Notes: generated by a model not told the origin, from the letters alone. DNA of 64,000 bases from Burkholderiaceae bacterium DAT-1 (GCA_019084025.1 JAHRBI010000002.1:248001-312000), one strand, 5' to 3'. Positions 26,464-38,479 are shown, counted from the stretch's first letter. Translations and numbers: made by a program.

Positions 26464-28113
26464 TCAACCGGCCTCCTCTGTACAGACGGAAGGAATAGCC
26501 TCGTGCTCGAAATGTCCGGTCAGGTAGAGGGTTCGTGCCCGCAGCCGCTGCAATTTGCCACTGGGGGTAACGGGAATCGCGCGAGGGGCTACGCCTCTGA
26601 CGATGTCGAGATTCAGTCCGGCATGGCAGAGTACTTGCGCGCGGATGGCCTCTTCGATCATGGCATCCTGTTCTGTCGACTCCGACAGGCGTTCAAACAG
26701 CAGGACAGTCTCACCTCGCGCACCATCTCTGGCCGGGAGCTGGAAGCAGACTGCACGCCGCTTCAATACACCCTCGACACCACGCGCTGCGCATTCGATG
26801 TCATACGGGAAATAGTTTTCCCCGTTGATGACGAACATTTCGTCCGCGCGCCCCTGCACCACCAGACGGCCCTCGTGGAAATAGCCGCGATCACGCGTAT
26901 CGTAAAAGCCGTCCGGATCGGCGATGCATTCGATCTGTCCATCAATCAGGGCATGGGTGGCGACGGATTCGCCACGCATCCTGATCCTGCCGTCCTTCAG
27001 GTTGAACTCCATCCCGGAGACGGGCTCTCCGCAGGTGACATGGGTCTGGTTGCCGTCGGATGACAGCATGAACCCTTCACCCGGCGGAGCCAGCGTGGCC
27101 GCCAGTGTGGCTTCGGCGAGACCATAGCAAGGAGACACCACGCCCGGTTTCAGGCCGAAAGGCTGCATGCGCTCGATGAAGGCTGCCATCGTGCGCGGAC
27201 TGACAGGTTCGGCACCTGTGCCCATCCAGCGAAATTGAGTCAGCGATAGATCGGGGATGCGGCTGCCCTGCATGCGCTTGAGGATCCATTCATATGCAAA
27301 ATTCGGCATGCTGCAGTAGTGGGCGTCGTATCGGTGTGCGGTTTCCAGAAACTGCAGTGGCCGCCGGGCAAAGCATGCGGGCGAGATCAGGATCAGATTG
27401 TTCTGCGCGATGACGGATGCCAGAAACATGCCGACCAGTCCCATATCGTGATAAAGCGGTAGCCAGCTGATCCAGCGATGCATCAGCGGGTCGACTTCGA
27501 CGCGCTCCCACATGGCAGCGGTGTTTGCAAACAGATTGGCCCAGGTGATCAGGATGCCTTTCGGCGTCTTGGTGCTGCCGGAGGTGAACTGGATGAAGGC
27601 ATGGTCGGATGCATCGAGCACTGCGCGTGGCGGCACCGGCGCGGTCTGTTTGTTCGTCTCGGCATACAGCGCGGGCAGACTCAGTGTCCTGATGTCGAGT
27701 GTCTGTTCTGCTGCGATGCCCTGTATATCGGCCTCCTCGTCGGGGTGGCAGCAATAAAAGCGGAAATGCCTGAGCAGGCTGCCAATCCGTTCGCGGAATG
27801 TGTACTGGCCGGTGAGGGCATATCTGGGTGGCATGGGTACCGGCGTGGCGCCTACCCAGATCAGGGCAAGCCATAACACGGGGAAATTGGGCGTCGTCTC
27901 GGCGCACAGCAATACGCGCTCGCCCTTTTGGATGCCATGTTGTAACAACACGGAGGCCAACCGCCCGGCACCATTGACCAGATCGGCATAGCTCTGCCAG
28001 GTCATGGTGGAAGTGGCGTCGTCGTAGACATGAATACCGCGCTCCGTGCAGGTCGCCAGCGCATCCCAGACCTGATCCATATGACGTACACGCTGAAGAT
28101 AACGATCACCCAT
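26464..28113 (-). CDS. Fatty acyl-AMP ligase (FAAL-like)
   Basis: A 549-residue adenylate-forming enzyme with the P-loop FIQFTSGSTKTPKGILI, the FAAL-type early motif and the ATP-binding segment YDTRDRGYFHEG. The small domain (about residues 440-549) ends with a PVTPSGKLQRLRAR lysine loop. FAALs make acyl-AMP and load it on an ACP without CoA. The ACP gene ends 7 bp before this ATG, so the pair forms a loading module. I chose ATG 28113 (MGDRYLQRV), which follows a GAGG Shine-Dalgarno that includes the ACP stop; starts further upstream overlap the ACP. Confidence 0.88.
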   Translation of the reverse strand: MGDRYLQRVRHMDQVWDALATCTERGIHVYDDATSTMTWQSYADLVNGAGRLASVLLQHGIQKGERVLLCAETTPNFPVLWLALIWVGATPVPMPPRYALTGQYTFRERIGSLLRHFRFYCCHPDEEADIQGIAAEQTLDIRTLSLPALYAETNKQTAPVPPRAVLDASDHAFIQFTSGSTKTPKGILITWANLFANTAAMWERVEVDPLMHRWISWLPLYHDMGLVGMFLASVIAQNNLILISPACFARRPLQFLETAHRYDAHYCSMPNFAYEWILKRMQGSRIPDLSLTQFRWMGTGAEPVSPRTMAAFIERMQPFGLKPGVVSPCYGLAEATLAATLAPPGEGFMLSSDGNQTHVTCGEPVSGMEFNLKDGRIRMRGESVATHALIDGQIECIADPDGFYDTRDRGYFHEGRLVVQGRADEMFVINGENYFPYDIECAARGVEGVLKRRAVCFQLPARDGARGETVLLFERLSESTEQDAMIEEAIRAQVLCHAGLNLDIVRGVAPRAIPVTPSGKLQRLRARTLYLTGHFEHEAIPSVCTEEAG

Positions 28114-28120
28114 ATTGGCC

Positions 28121-28369
28121 TCAGGCAGGAACAACATCAGCGGCAAGGCGCGAGACGGCCTGATAGAGGTCGGCCACCGTCTGGATGCGTGTAGCGTCAG
28201 CAACCGGAATGGCAACATCGAACCGATCTTCGATGGCCAGCATCAATTCCACCATCTTGAGCGAGTCGAAGCCGAGATCTTCGACCAGTAATTTGCCGGG
28301 GGCGATGGTTTTACGCTTACCGCCGATGTCGGTGAGCAGTTCATTCACTGTATTCTGGACCGCTTCCAT
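28121..28369 (-). CDS. Acyl carrier protein
   Basis: An 82-residue stand-alone carrier protein. The phosphopantetheine serine is S36 in LGFDSLKMVELM. Helix II is acidic and the size is that of a typical ACP. I chose the ATG at 28369 (MEAVQNTV) since AGGAG is well spaced from it; an ATG at 28375 is too close. It lies between the oxoamine synthase fusion (43-bp gap) and the acyl-AMP ligase (7-bp gap). This suggests it carries the acyl chain from the ligase to the synthase, as dedicated ACPs do in several bacterial sphingolipid loci. No phosphopantetheinyl transferase is seen in the window. Confidence 0.92.
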   Translation of the reverse strand: MEAVQNTVNELLTDIGGKRKTIAPGKLLVEDLGFDSLKMVELMLAIEDRFDVAIPVADATRIQTVADLYQAVSRLAADVVPA

Positions 28370-28412
28370 GTGCATTCTCCTGTGTGATGTCGTATGCGAT
28401 GCATGCCTGTGT

Positions 28413-30836
28413 TCAGCAGTAGCCGAAGTCCTTGCGGTGCATCCGGAAAATATCCAGTGCCCGGTCGAGGTCTTCCCAGCGGTGCGTGGCGATATAGCTT
28501 GTACGGAATCCCGCATACGCTTCGGGTACTGCAGGCGGGCCGACGGGATTGACATAGACGCCGTAATCCATGAATCGCTTGTAGGCCGCGAGTGCTAGGG
28601 TGTAGTTGCCGAAAATGACAGGGACGATTTGCGAGCCGTACCACGGGGCGTTGTAGCCCATGTCCTGCAGGTGAGTGGCCATATAGCGTGCGCGTTCGAG
28701 AATGCCATGTCTGCGTTCGGGCTCATCGTGTATCAGTCTGAGAACGGCTCGGACGGTTTCGATGATGGATGCGGGCAGGCTGGCCGAGAAAATGTGCCCT
28801 CCTGCGTTGTGCTTGATGTAGTCAATGACATCATCCTGCCCGGCAAGGAATCCGCCCAGCGCAGCAAATGACTTGCTGAATGTTCCCATGATGACGTCGA
28901 CCCGGTCGGAGACACCCTGCAGTTCGCATACGCCCCGGCCATGTTCACCCAGTACGCCCAGCGCGTGGGATTCGTCCACAAACACGCGTGCGCCGTATGT
29001 TTCGGCCAGATCGCAAATGCGGCGGACATCAGCAATGGTGCCCTCCATGCTGAAGAGCGAATCCGTGATGATCATCCGGCGACGCCCCTTGGTGCGGGCC
29101 AGCAGCTTTTCCATATGATCCAGATCGGCGTGACGGTGGATCAGGCAGTCCGCGCCGGACAGCTTCACGCCATCAAACAGACTGCGGTGGTTGCGTGCAT
29201 CCATGATGGCGACATCATTCGGATGAAGCAGGGCAGACAGGCCCGCAAGATTAGTCTGGTAACCGGTGCTGCACAGCGCGACGGCTTCGCTGCCGAGAAA
29301 GTCGGCGAGCTCGCGTTCGAGCTTGTTGTGGATATCCAGCGTACCGTTCAGGAGTGGCGAGCCGGAGCAGCCACTGCCATAGTGCTGGATGGCTTTCAGC
29401 GCCGCTTCCACCACCGAGGGGTGGCTCGCCGCGCCAAGGTAAGAGTTAGTACCGAGTAGAACGCGTTCACGCTCGTCGGTAAACGTGATGCTGGAGTCCT
29501 GCGCGCAATTGAATTCCGGATACAGGCCATAAATCCCGCCAATCCGCATGGAATCCGCCCGGAAGTAGCGGCCTACGCGGTTGAACAAATCTTCGTGGTG
29601 ATAGTCGTCTTGCTCCTGCTTGACACGTGCTTCTGCCGCCGGGATGTCCACCAGATCCTCGTTAAAACGCTTGATGGTGTCGTGCAGGGTATTGTCCGGC
29701 TGGGCAATGGTATCGGCCAGCATGCGTGCAAAGGCGCGCGACAGTCTGGGTGATTCGGTGTGCCTGACGAAGTACACCAAGGGTTTGACGGCTGCGCCCA
29801 GCGTCATCTTGGGGGTGTAGTTGGTGATGCCGAGGTCGAGCCGCTTTTTGCCCGTGTTGATGGCCCGCTCGAGCGACAGCAGCGTCGCTGCGCGATACAG
29901 GTTGGCTTCGCGGTAGTGCTCGAAGCTGTAGTCCACGCCCCAGTCGAGGACGATATAGTCGTGCTCGCCCTTCATGTTCAGCATGAAGGCGATAATGTCG
30001 CCCTTGTGGCGGAACAGAAGGACTTCGCAGTGATCACCCGGGTGTTCCGCGCAGCAGCGAAAGAACGCCTCATCAAGCTGCTCGCGGCTGTATTCACCCG
30101 CTTGCTGGTTGACGTTGCGCCACAGGCGGGAAAGATCGGATGCCAGCGGTGCAAAATCGCTGCACCATGCCACCTCGACATCAAAGCGTTCGTCGAGTCG
30201 CAAGCTGTTCCTGAATTTGAGCCGGGTTTTGGCGTTCAGCGCACCGAGATACTCCTCGATGGACGACCATTGAATATCCAGTCGACTGTCCGGGAAACCC
30301 AGAACAGGATAGAAACCTGCGGGGCGCAAGACGCGTTGCCAGGTGTCGAAATCTTCGAGCGGCACATCACGAATGAGTTGCAGTGTCGCCCCCGTTTCGG
30401 TTGCGATGCGACTCATTTCCCGTTGCAGCTGTTCAAGGCAGGGGGCGAAGTCTGCCGGTTGCCGCACATGAAGTGCTTCTCCGATCATGGTGAAGAAGCC
30501 GCATTCCACGACATCGAATTTCATGAAATCCGGGAACCAGGATTTCACTGTCTTGCGTGCGTGCTCGGGCAGTTTCGAGTCAAATGTAGAGAAATCGGTG
30601 CTGGACACGAACAGATTTGCGCAACCCAGCCATTGTTCCTCATCCATGAAGTCGATGTAGTGGGGTCGGATGCCGTTGATGCGCGATTGTTCCACCATGC
30701 GCAGGAACCACGGACGCATCGGCGTCTGCATGGCCGGGCTGTGCATCCATTCCGCCAGCTGTACGCCCTCGATCGTGCAGCTTCTGCGTACGGTGGGCAA
30801 TTCGGTCATCTGCGACACTTCCGGTAACGCTTGCAT
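28413..30836 (-). CDS. Fusion of GNAT/FemAB-like acyltransferase and alpha-oxoamine synthase
   Basis: An 807-residue bifunctional protein. Residues about 90-400 form a GNAT/FemAB-like (Acetyltransf_6-type) domain, with RLKFRNSLR, YREANLYRAATLLSL and KRLDLGITNYTPK. Residues about 425-807 form a PLP-dependent alpha-oxoamine synthase of the serine palmitoyltransferase/BioF/KBL class: NSYLGAASHP, the HRHADLDHME region, VFVDESHALGVLG, and the Schiff-base lysine K655 in GTFSKSFAALGG. The synthase would condense an acyl thioester with an amino acid, releasing CO2. The fused domain might N-acylate the resulting amine, as GNAT-type bacterial ceramide synthases do (inference). GAGAGGAAA precedes the ATG. 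First gene of operon A. Confidence 0.88.
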   Translation of the reverse strand: MQALPEVSQMTELPTVRRSCTIEGVQLAEWMHSPAMQTPMRPWFLRMVEQSRINGIRPHYIDFMDEEQWLGCANLFVSSTDFSTFDSKLPEHARKTVKSWFPDFMKFDVVECGFFTMIGEALHVRQPADFAPCLEQLQREMSRIATETGATLQLIRDVPLEDFDTWQRVLRPAGFYPVLGFPDSRLDIQWSSIEEYLGALNAKTRLKFRNSLRLDERFDVEVAWCSDFAPLASDLSRLWRNVNQQAGEYSREQLDEAFFRCCAEHPGDHCEVLLFRHKGDIIAFMLNMKGEHDYIVLDWGVDYSFEHYREANLYRAATLLSLERAINTGKKRLDLGITNYTPKMTLGAAVKPLVYFVRHTESPRLSRAFARMLADTIAQPDNTLHDTIKRFNEDLVDIPAAEARVKQEQDDYHHEDLFNRVGRYFRADSMRIGGIYGLYPEFNCAQDSSITFTDERERVLLGTNSYLGAASHPSVVEAALKAIQHYGSGCSGSPLLNGTLDIHNKLERELADFLGSEAVALCSTGYQTNLAGLSALLHPNDVAIMDARNHRSLFDGVKLSGADCLIHRHADLDHMEKLLARTKGRRRMIITDSLFSMEGTIADVRRICDLAETYGARVFVDESHALGVLGEHGRGVCELQGVSDRVDVIMGTFSKSFAALGGFLAGQDDVIDYIKHNAGGHIFSASLPASIIETVRAVLRLIHDEPERRHGILERARYMATHLQDMGYNAPWYGSQIVPVIFGNYTLALAAYKRFMDYGVYVNPVGPPAVPEAYAGFRTSYIATHRWEDLDRALDIFRMHRKDFGYC

Positions 30837-30980
30837 GATTTCCTCTCTTGCTCATGCTGACTCTGGTGGGCTGGCGCTTGGGCCATGCAAATAGGTGGCA
30901 TCTGCCTGACGCTATCCGCGTACTTGCGTCATTTTTTGGCGGATGCGATCAGGTCTGCGCCGACTATGGTGGATATAAAA

Positions 30981-31029
30981 TGACTAAACGTCAACGAATG
31001 ACTAATTAAATTTATATGACGATTGGTAA
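30981..31029. promoter_or_regulatory. Candidate TetR operators upstream of operon A
   Basis: Block 1 (30981-31002) reads TGAC at 30981, GTCA at 30990 and TGAC at 30999, each 5 bp apart; its 13-bp core TGACTAAACGTCA is identical to the reverse strand of the operon B site. Block 2 (31017-31029) is TGAC-N5-GTAA, as upstream of tetR, and stays on the 9-bp lattice (18 bp after 30999). Block 1 ends about 145 bp before the fusion-gene ATG. It lies in the gap shared with divergent metH. Confidence 0.75.
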
Positions 31030-31124
31030 ATTTTGTGGTGAGTCATGCGTGTGATTACTCAAGAGGCTGAATGTAAAGGGAATGTTGTTCGATGATTGAG
31101 GTATTGAGCCGGACTGTCATGTCG

Positions 31125-31138
31125 TGTTGCATGCAACA
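31125..31138. promoter_or_regulatory. 14-bp perfect palindrome in the divergent gap
   Basis: TGTTGCATGCAACA is fully self-complementary. It lies in the gap between operon A and metH, 131 bp before the chosen metH start. It may be an operator; the binding protein is not known. Apart from this, the TetR blocks and the MetR-type box, the roughly 430-bp gap (30837-31269) shows no small gene or riboswitch that I can support. Confidence 0.45.
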
Positions 31139-31172
31139 GTAGATATGTCAGCCTAGGGCGAGCAGACTGTCA

Positions 31173-31185
31173 TGAATCAAATTCA
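31173..31185. promoter_or_regulatory. MetR-type box upstream of metH
   Basis: TGAATCAAATTCA fits TGAA-N5-TTCA; on the reverse strand the centre base is T, as in the MetR consensus TGAANNTNNTTCA. It lies about 85 bp upstream of the likely metH ATG. MetR with homocysteine activates metH in enterobacteria. No metR gene is in the window. Confidence 0.6.
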
Positions 31186-31269
31186 TGTAGTCAGTAGAAA
31201 TCATTCACCAGCTTGCGCAAACGGTGGTGATACACTGAAATGTTCCGTATTTCGTCCAAAGTTTTCGCT

Positions 31270-34950
<3,681 letters not shown>

Positions 34951-34974
34951 GCCGTTTTTGAATTGTCACTTCAC

Positions 34975-34998
34975 CCCGCGCCAAGGCTTTGGCGCGGG
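34975..34998. terminator. GC-rich hairpin between metH and the PepSY gene
   Basis: Ten-bp perfect stem CCCGCGCCAA/TTGGCGCGGG with a GGCT loop in the 54-bp gap between convergent genes. No U-tract follows on either strand, so it is a probable bidirectional 3'-end structure rather than a textbook terminator. Confidence 0.6.
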
Positions 34999-35004
34999 AG
35001 ATGG

Positions 35005-35712
35005 TTAGTGGTGCTTCCGCCGCCACATTCTCGCCATCGAAAGTCCCAGCATCCCCATCCCGCTGATACACAGCAGCAAGCCCAGCACGGAGGCCACGCG
35101 CAGGAGCGGGTTGTTGAAGTCTTCGCCTTCGCTATAGTCCATTACGTGTAGCCGCCAGAAAAAGTCGTAGAGCACCCATGCATTGTTGCGTGCACCGATG
35201 AATTCGCCCGTGCGCGCATCAAAGTACATTCGCGTTTTGAGCGCATCATCAAAACGTACCTGCCAGACGGGTGGCTTGGCGCGGATTTCCTGCACCATGC
35301 CGAGTCGAACCGGGAGGGTATCGAGCCGTGTGCTCTGCTCAATCGCGCTGCTGCCAAGATACAGGGATTGCGCAAAACGGCGAATGGCCGACTCGTCGGG
35401 GGCGGCGGGCAGGGGCTGTCCGGTGTGCCAGTCAAGCATCTGAACCGAGTGAGGTGCTTTAACTTTCCATGCGGCGCCTGTGGCAGTCTGAACCGCTTGA
35501 ATCTGCTGCATACCGTCTGGAAGAGCCGGCAAAGCGGCGGGTGGCGCAGTGACGTGCAGTACGGGCTTACGTACGCTGGCTTCTGCTTTAACCCAATCTG
35601 CAAAGGGCATCAGCGCGAATAAGGTTCCGCCTAGCAACCAGAGAAATACTTGAATGGCAACGATATAGCCGAGTCGGCGATGCCATTTGAACAGAAAGGG
35701 TGACCAGCGCAT
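35005..35712 (-). CDS. PepSY-domain inner-membrane protein
   Basis: A 235-residue protein with an N-terminal transmembrane helix (LGYIVAIQVFLWLLGGTLFAL), a periplasmic PepSY-like region (about residues 60-185, VRFDDALKTRMYFDARTGEF) and a C-terminal transmembrane helix ending in a basic ARMWRRKHH tail. PepSY proteins of this shape often sit in iron-uptake or flavin-reductase contexts, but no such gene adjoins it here. The conserved FFWRLHVMDY segment precedes the second helix. It is convergent with metH. Confidence 0.8.
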   Translation of the reverse strand: MRWSPFLFKWHRRLGYIVAIQVFLWLLGGTLFALMPFADWVKAEASVRKPVLHVTAPPAALPALPDGMQQIQAVQTATGAAWKVKAPHSVQMLDWHTGQPLPAAPDESAIRRFAQSLYLGSSAIEQSTRLDTLPVRLGMVQEIRAKPPVWQVRFDDALKTRMYFDARTGEFIGARNNAWVLYDFFWRLHVMDYSEGEDFNNPLLRVASVLGLLLCISGMGMLGLSMARMWRRKHH

Positions 35713-35791
35713 GGTGACAGCCAGGGAAATAACCTGAAGTGCGCAAGCCTAGCGTGTGCGCGGCCAGCTGTCACCTTTCGCATCACGCGGG

Positions 35792-36280
35792 TCAGCGTAA
35801 TTCCACATCCAGCTCATAAAAGCTGGCGCACGCATCTGAACCGCATTTCGCAGGCGTAAATTTGATTTTGGAGAGTGTTTTCAGTGCAAAAGCTGCTGTT
35901 TCCTGAGTCGGGGCATCAAGCAGTTCAACACGTTCAGTCTGGCCAGATGCATTGACTGAGTAGCGAATGCGCAATCGACCAGTTACATCCAGCGCAGCTG
36001 ATTGCAGTTGGCTATCCAATTCCTGCAAAGGCACTCGGAAGCTATCGACCGGCAGCGGCGGTGTGAAATCAGCATGTGTGCCTGGATACTTTTGGAGTAA
36101 GTTGGATTGTGCTTGCTGATCCCACACCTTGAATTGTCCATCAAATGGGATATCGGATAGTGCAAAATGTTTGGTCACATTGGAGCCTGTAACGGCGCTA
36201 TTATGCTTCACTGAATAGCTTGCCTGTGCTTCCGCGCCCAGAGCCAAGAGCAGGGCTGATGCGATAAGTGCGTGCTTCAT
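35792..36280 (-). CDS. Secreted TonB-C-terminal-like protein
   Basis: A 162-residue exported protein: signal peptide MKHALIASALLLALGAEAQA, then a region ending in a TonB C-terminal-like fold (GRLRIRYSVNASGQTERVELLDAPTQETAAFALKTL). Two cysteines near the end (KCGSDACA) could form a disulfide. No N-terminal anchor typical of TonB is kept after cleavage, so it is not a functional TonB. AGGAGG precedes the ATG. Role unknown. Sure it is a real gene, less sure of the fold. Confidence 0.7.
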   Translation of the reverse strand: MKHALIASALLLALGAEAQASYSVKHNSAVTGSNVTKHFALSDIPFDGQFKVWDQQAQSNLLQKYPGTHADFTPPLPVDSFRVPLQELDSQLQSAALDVTGRLRIRYSVNASGQTERVELLDAPTQETAAFALKTLSKIKFTPAKCGSDACASFYELDVELR

Positions 36281-36447
36281 ACATCCTCCTAATTAAGTAT
36301 CCATTGGGTTGATCAATGTATGCCTATTTAAGGGGATGTCCTGCGTGAACGCGATGGGGCTGCGATGAACTGCAGGATTTGAGCAGCGAATGTGTTCATT
36401 TTAGTGATGGACGTAAAATCAATGACTTAAAAGGCATTCTTTTCAGT

Positions 36448-37308
36448 ATGTTTTTGGATGATACGCGCTGGCTCCTCACATCCCCCCAGTTAGTCACACT
36501 GGATGCCGAGCGGTGTAGGCAGATTGGAGAGACGTTGCTCCGCGGGTTTGATCTGGCGTATCCCCCTCCGTTCGCTGTAGCGGAAGACATCCCCCCGCGC
36601 CTTGGGCGATATGCAGAGCACTTAATGCAGCATCATCTAGCGCGGCTACCCGATCTCAAGGTGTTGGCAGCTCAGCACACCCTCAAGCAGAACGGTCGGA
36701 CTTTAGGCGAGCTTGATTTCTTGATCAGATGGCCGGATGCGCAACTGCTGCATATCGAGCTCTCCGTTAAGATCTACATTGCGTTTGAGCAAAAACACCG
36801 AGTGGACTACATTGGCCCCGGCCTGCGCGATGCCCTGATACTGAAGCTGCGAAAATTGCAAAGGCACCAATTGCAATTAACCCAGCGCGAGGACGTTCAG
36901 TCCATGCTGGGGATAGATCACGCGGCTGATAGTCTGGCGTGGATAAAAGGATGGATTTTCTATCGCAATCCGTCAGAGATACCTGTTAGCTGCCTGTTGA
37001 ATCCGGCTCACCTGAAGGGCTGGTGGCGGCATGCGGGTGAGCCATGGCCTTCTCATTCTATAGATTCCCGTTGGCGGATTCTGGCAAGGCATGAATGGAT
37101 GGCGCCACGTACTGGCACGGATGTAGCGGAAGTCTTGGCAACAGTGCAGAAACGCGTGCAGTCATGTCAATTACAGCGCCCCATCATGCTTGCGGAGTAT
37201 GCGCCACCTGATGCTGGCGGCTGCGAGCTTGCCCGTGGTTTGGTGCTGCCAGATGGGTGGCCAGACCCGGTTAAGCTCGATCAATTGCTAGATGAGATTG
37301 ATCATTAG
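36448..37308 (+). CDS. DUF1853 family protein
   Basis: A 286-residue cytoplasmic protein of the DUF1853 family, recognised from LGRYAEHLMQHHL, the GRTLGELDFLIRW block and LHIELSVKIYIA. The acidic/lysine pattern E-x-D...E-x-K resembles PD-(D/E)xK nuclease-like folds, but this is only a visual suggestion. ATG 36448 (MFLDDTRWLLTSPQL) agrees with the family start; a TTG at 36379 would add 23 unrelated residues. The stop overlaps the convergent slyX gene by 4 bp. Confidence 0.78.
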   Translation: MFLDDTRWLLTSPQLVTLDAERCRQIGETLLRGFDLAYPPPFAVAEDIPPRLGRYAEHLMQHHLARLPDLKVLAAQHTLKQNGRTLGELDFLIRWPDAQLLHIELSVKIYIAFEQKHRVDYIGPGLRDALILKLRKLQRHQLQLTQREDVQSMLGIDHAADSLAWIKGWIFYRNPSEIPVSCLLNPAHLKGWWRHAGEPWPSHSIDSRWRILARHEWMAPRTGTDVAEVLATVQKRVQSCQLQRPIMLAEYAPPDAGGCELARGLVLPDGWPDPVKLDQLLDEIDH

Positions 37309-37520
37309 TAGTGGGGTGGGATCTCGTCACGCAACGAGATGCCGCTTTGTCCCGGATTGGCGCGTTGCATATCCTGCAGACGTTTCATTTCCTGATACAG
37401 CCATTCGAGCTGGCGCTGCTGTGTGGCGACCATCCGATTAAGCTCATCGACCAGATCATCTTGCAGGGCCAGGCGGATTTCGAGTTCGGTGATTCGGTCG
37501 TCTGTGCTTGGTTCGTTCAT
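37305..37520 (-). CDS. slyX: SlyX family protein
   Basis: A 71-residue coiled-coil protein: MNEPSTDDRITELEIRLALQ, then heptads through the DELNRMVATQQRQLEWLYQE region, ending in the family's DEIPPHY tail. Function in E. coli is unknown despite proximity to slyD there. ATG 37520 follows a GGAAG Shine-Dalgarno. Confidence 0.85.
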   Translation of the reverse strand: MNEPSTDDRITELEIRLALQDDLVDELNRMVATQQRQLEWLYQEMKRLQDMQRANPGQSGISLRDEIPPHY

Positions 37521-37651
37521 GTTGCTTCCTTCGTCGTCGGGCGGACTATAACAGGGTGCGCATAGAATGTGTCTGCATGATTTGACGAGAGGATGCATTG
37601 GAAAGTGTGCAACTACGGGTAAAATGACAGGTTGATCCCGAGAGCACACCC

Positions 37652-38479
37652 ATGACCGACAAGTACGAAGTCCGCCCCGGCCAGTCCATCGAACTGCTGA
37701 AAGAACTGCACATCCTGACGCGCGACGGCAAAATGAATCAGGATAGCCGCCGCAAGCTCAAGCAGGTGTATCACTTGTTCCAGTTTATCGAGCCGCTGCT
37801 GAAGGAAGTGTTATCGCGGCATCCGGGTGTCACGCTGGTCGATCATGGCGCGGGTAAATCCTATCTCGGCTTCATTCTGTACGATCTGTTCTTTAAAGAG
37901 CAGGCACCCGAGGGCCAAATCTACGGCATCGAAACGCGAGACGAACTGGTGACGCGCTCCACCGAACTGGCCACACGCCTGGGGTTCAAAGGGATGTCCT
38001 TTTTGAATCTGTCGGTCGCCGAGTCCACGCAGTCAACTGCATTGCCAGACACCGTGGATGTGGTGACCGCGTTGCACGCCTGTAATACGGCCACCGACGA
38101 TGCCATTGCGTTTGCCTTGGCCAAACAGGCTAAGCATATTGTGCTTGTGCCCTGCTGCCAGGCGGAAGTGGCTGCGGCTTTGCGCAAGCACAAAGGCACG
38201 CAGCTGGCTTCGCCGCTTACCGAGATCTGGCGCCACCCGATCCACACGCGCGAATTTGGCAGTCACCTCACCAATGTGCTGCGCTGTCTGCAGCTCGAAG
38301 CACATGGTTACAAGCTGAATGTGACAGAGCTGGTCGGCTGGGAGCACTCGATGAAGAACGAACTGATTATTGCTACGCATACCGGGCAGAAACGTCGCGC
38401 GCCTGCTGATCGACTCAAGGCGATTCTGGATGAGTTCGGGCTGGCGTCACTTAAGACACGGTTCTATTTGCCGGCATAA
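37652..38479 (+). CDS. SAM-dependent methyltransferase (Methyltransf_32-like)
   Basis: A 275-residue Rossmann methyltransferase. SAM motif I reads LVDHGAGKSYLGFIL; the acidic residue of motif II is in IYGIETRDEL; and the THALHACNTATDDAIAFAL-like block (ALHACNTATDDAI) with LVPCCQ is typical of the Methyltransf_32 group of predicted RNA/protein methyltransferases. The N-terminal 45 residues are helical and charged. Target unknown. It is transcribed divergently from slyX. Confidence 0.82.
   Translation: MTDKYEVRPGQSIELLKELHILTRDGKMNQDSRRKLKQVYHLFQFIEPLLKEVLSRHPGVTLVDHGAGKSYLGFILYDLFFKEQAPEGQIYGIETRDELVTRSTELATRLGFKGMSFLNLSVAESTQSTALPDTVDVVTALHACNTATDDAIAFALAKQAKHIVLVPCCQAEVAAALRKHKGTQLASPLTEIWRHPIHTREFGSHLTNVLRCLQLEAHGYKLNVTELVGWEHSMKNELIIATHTGQKRRAPADRLKAILDEFGLASLKTRFYLPA

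Noticed and set aside
29760-30827. A 355-codon frame antisense to the oxoamine synthase fusion.
   Set aside because: No recognisable motif; it mirrors a well-supported coding frame.
11104-31029. Calling the cluster a sphingolipid locus outright.
   Set aside because: The AurF-like, TauD-type, darcynin, T_hemolysin and aminotransferase genes are not part of known sphingolipid pathways; the product is left open.
31030-31269. A cobalamin or SAM riboswitch upstream of metH.
   Set aside because: I could not find the conserved boxes or the long multi-stem layout of either class; only a MetR-type box and a palindrome can be supported.
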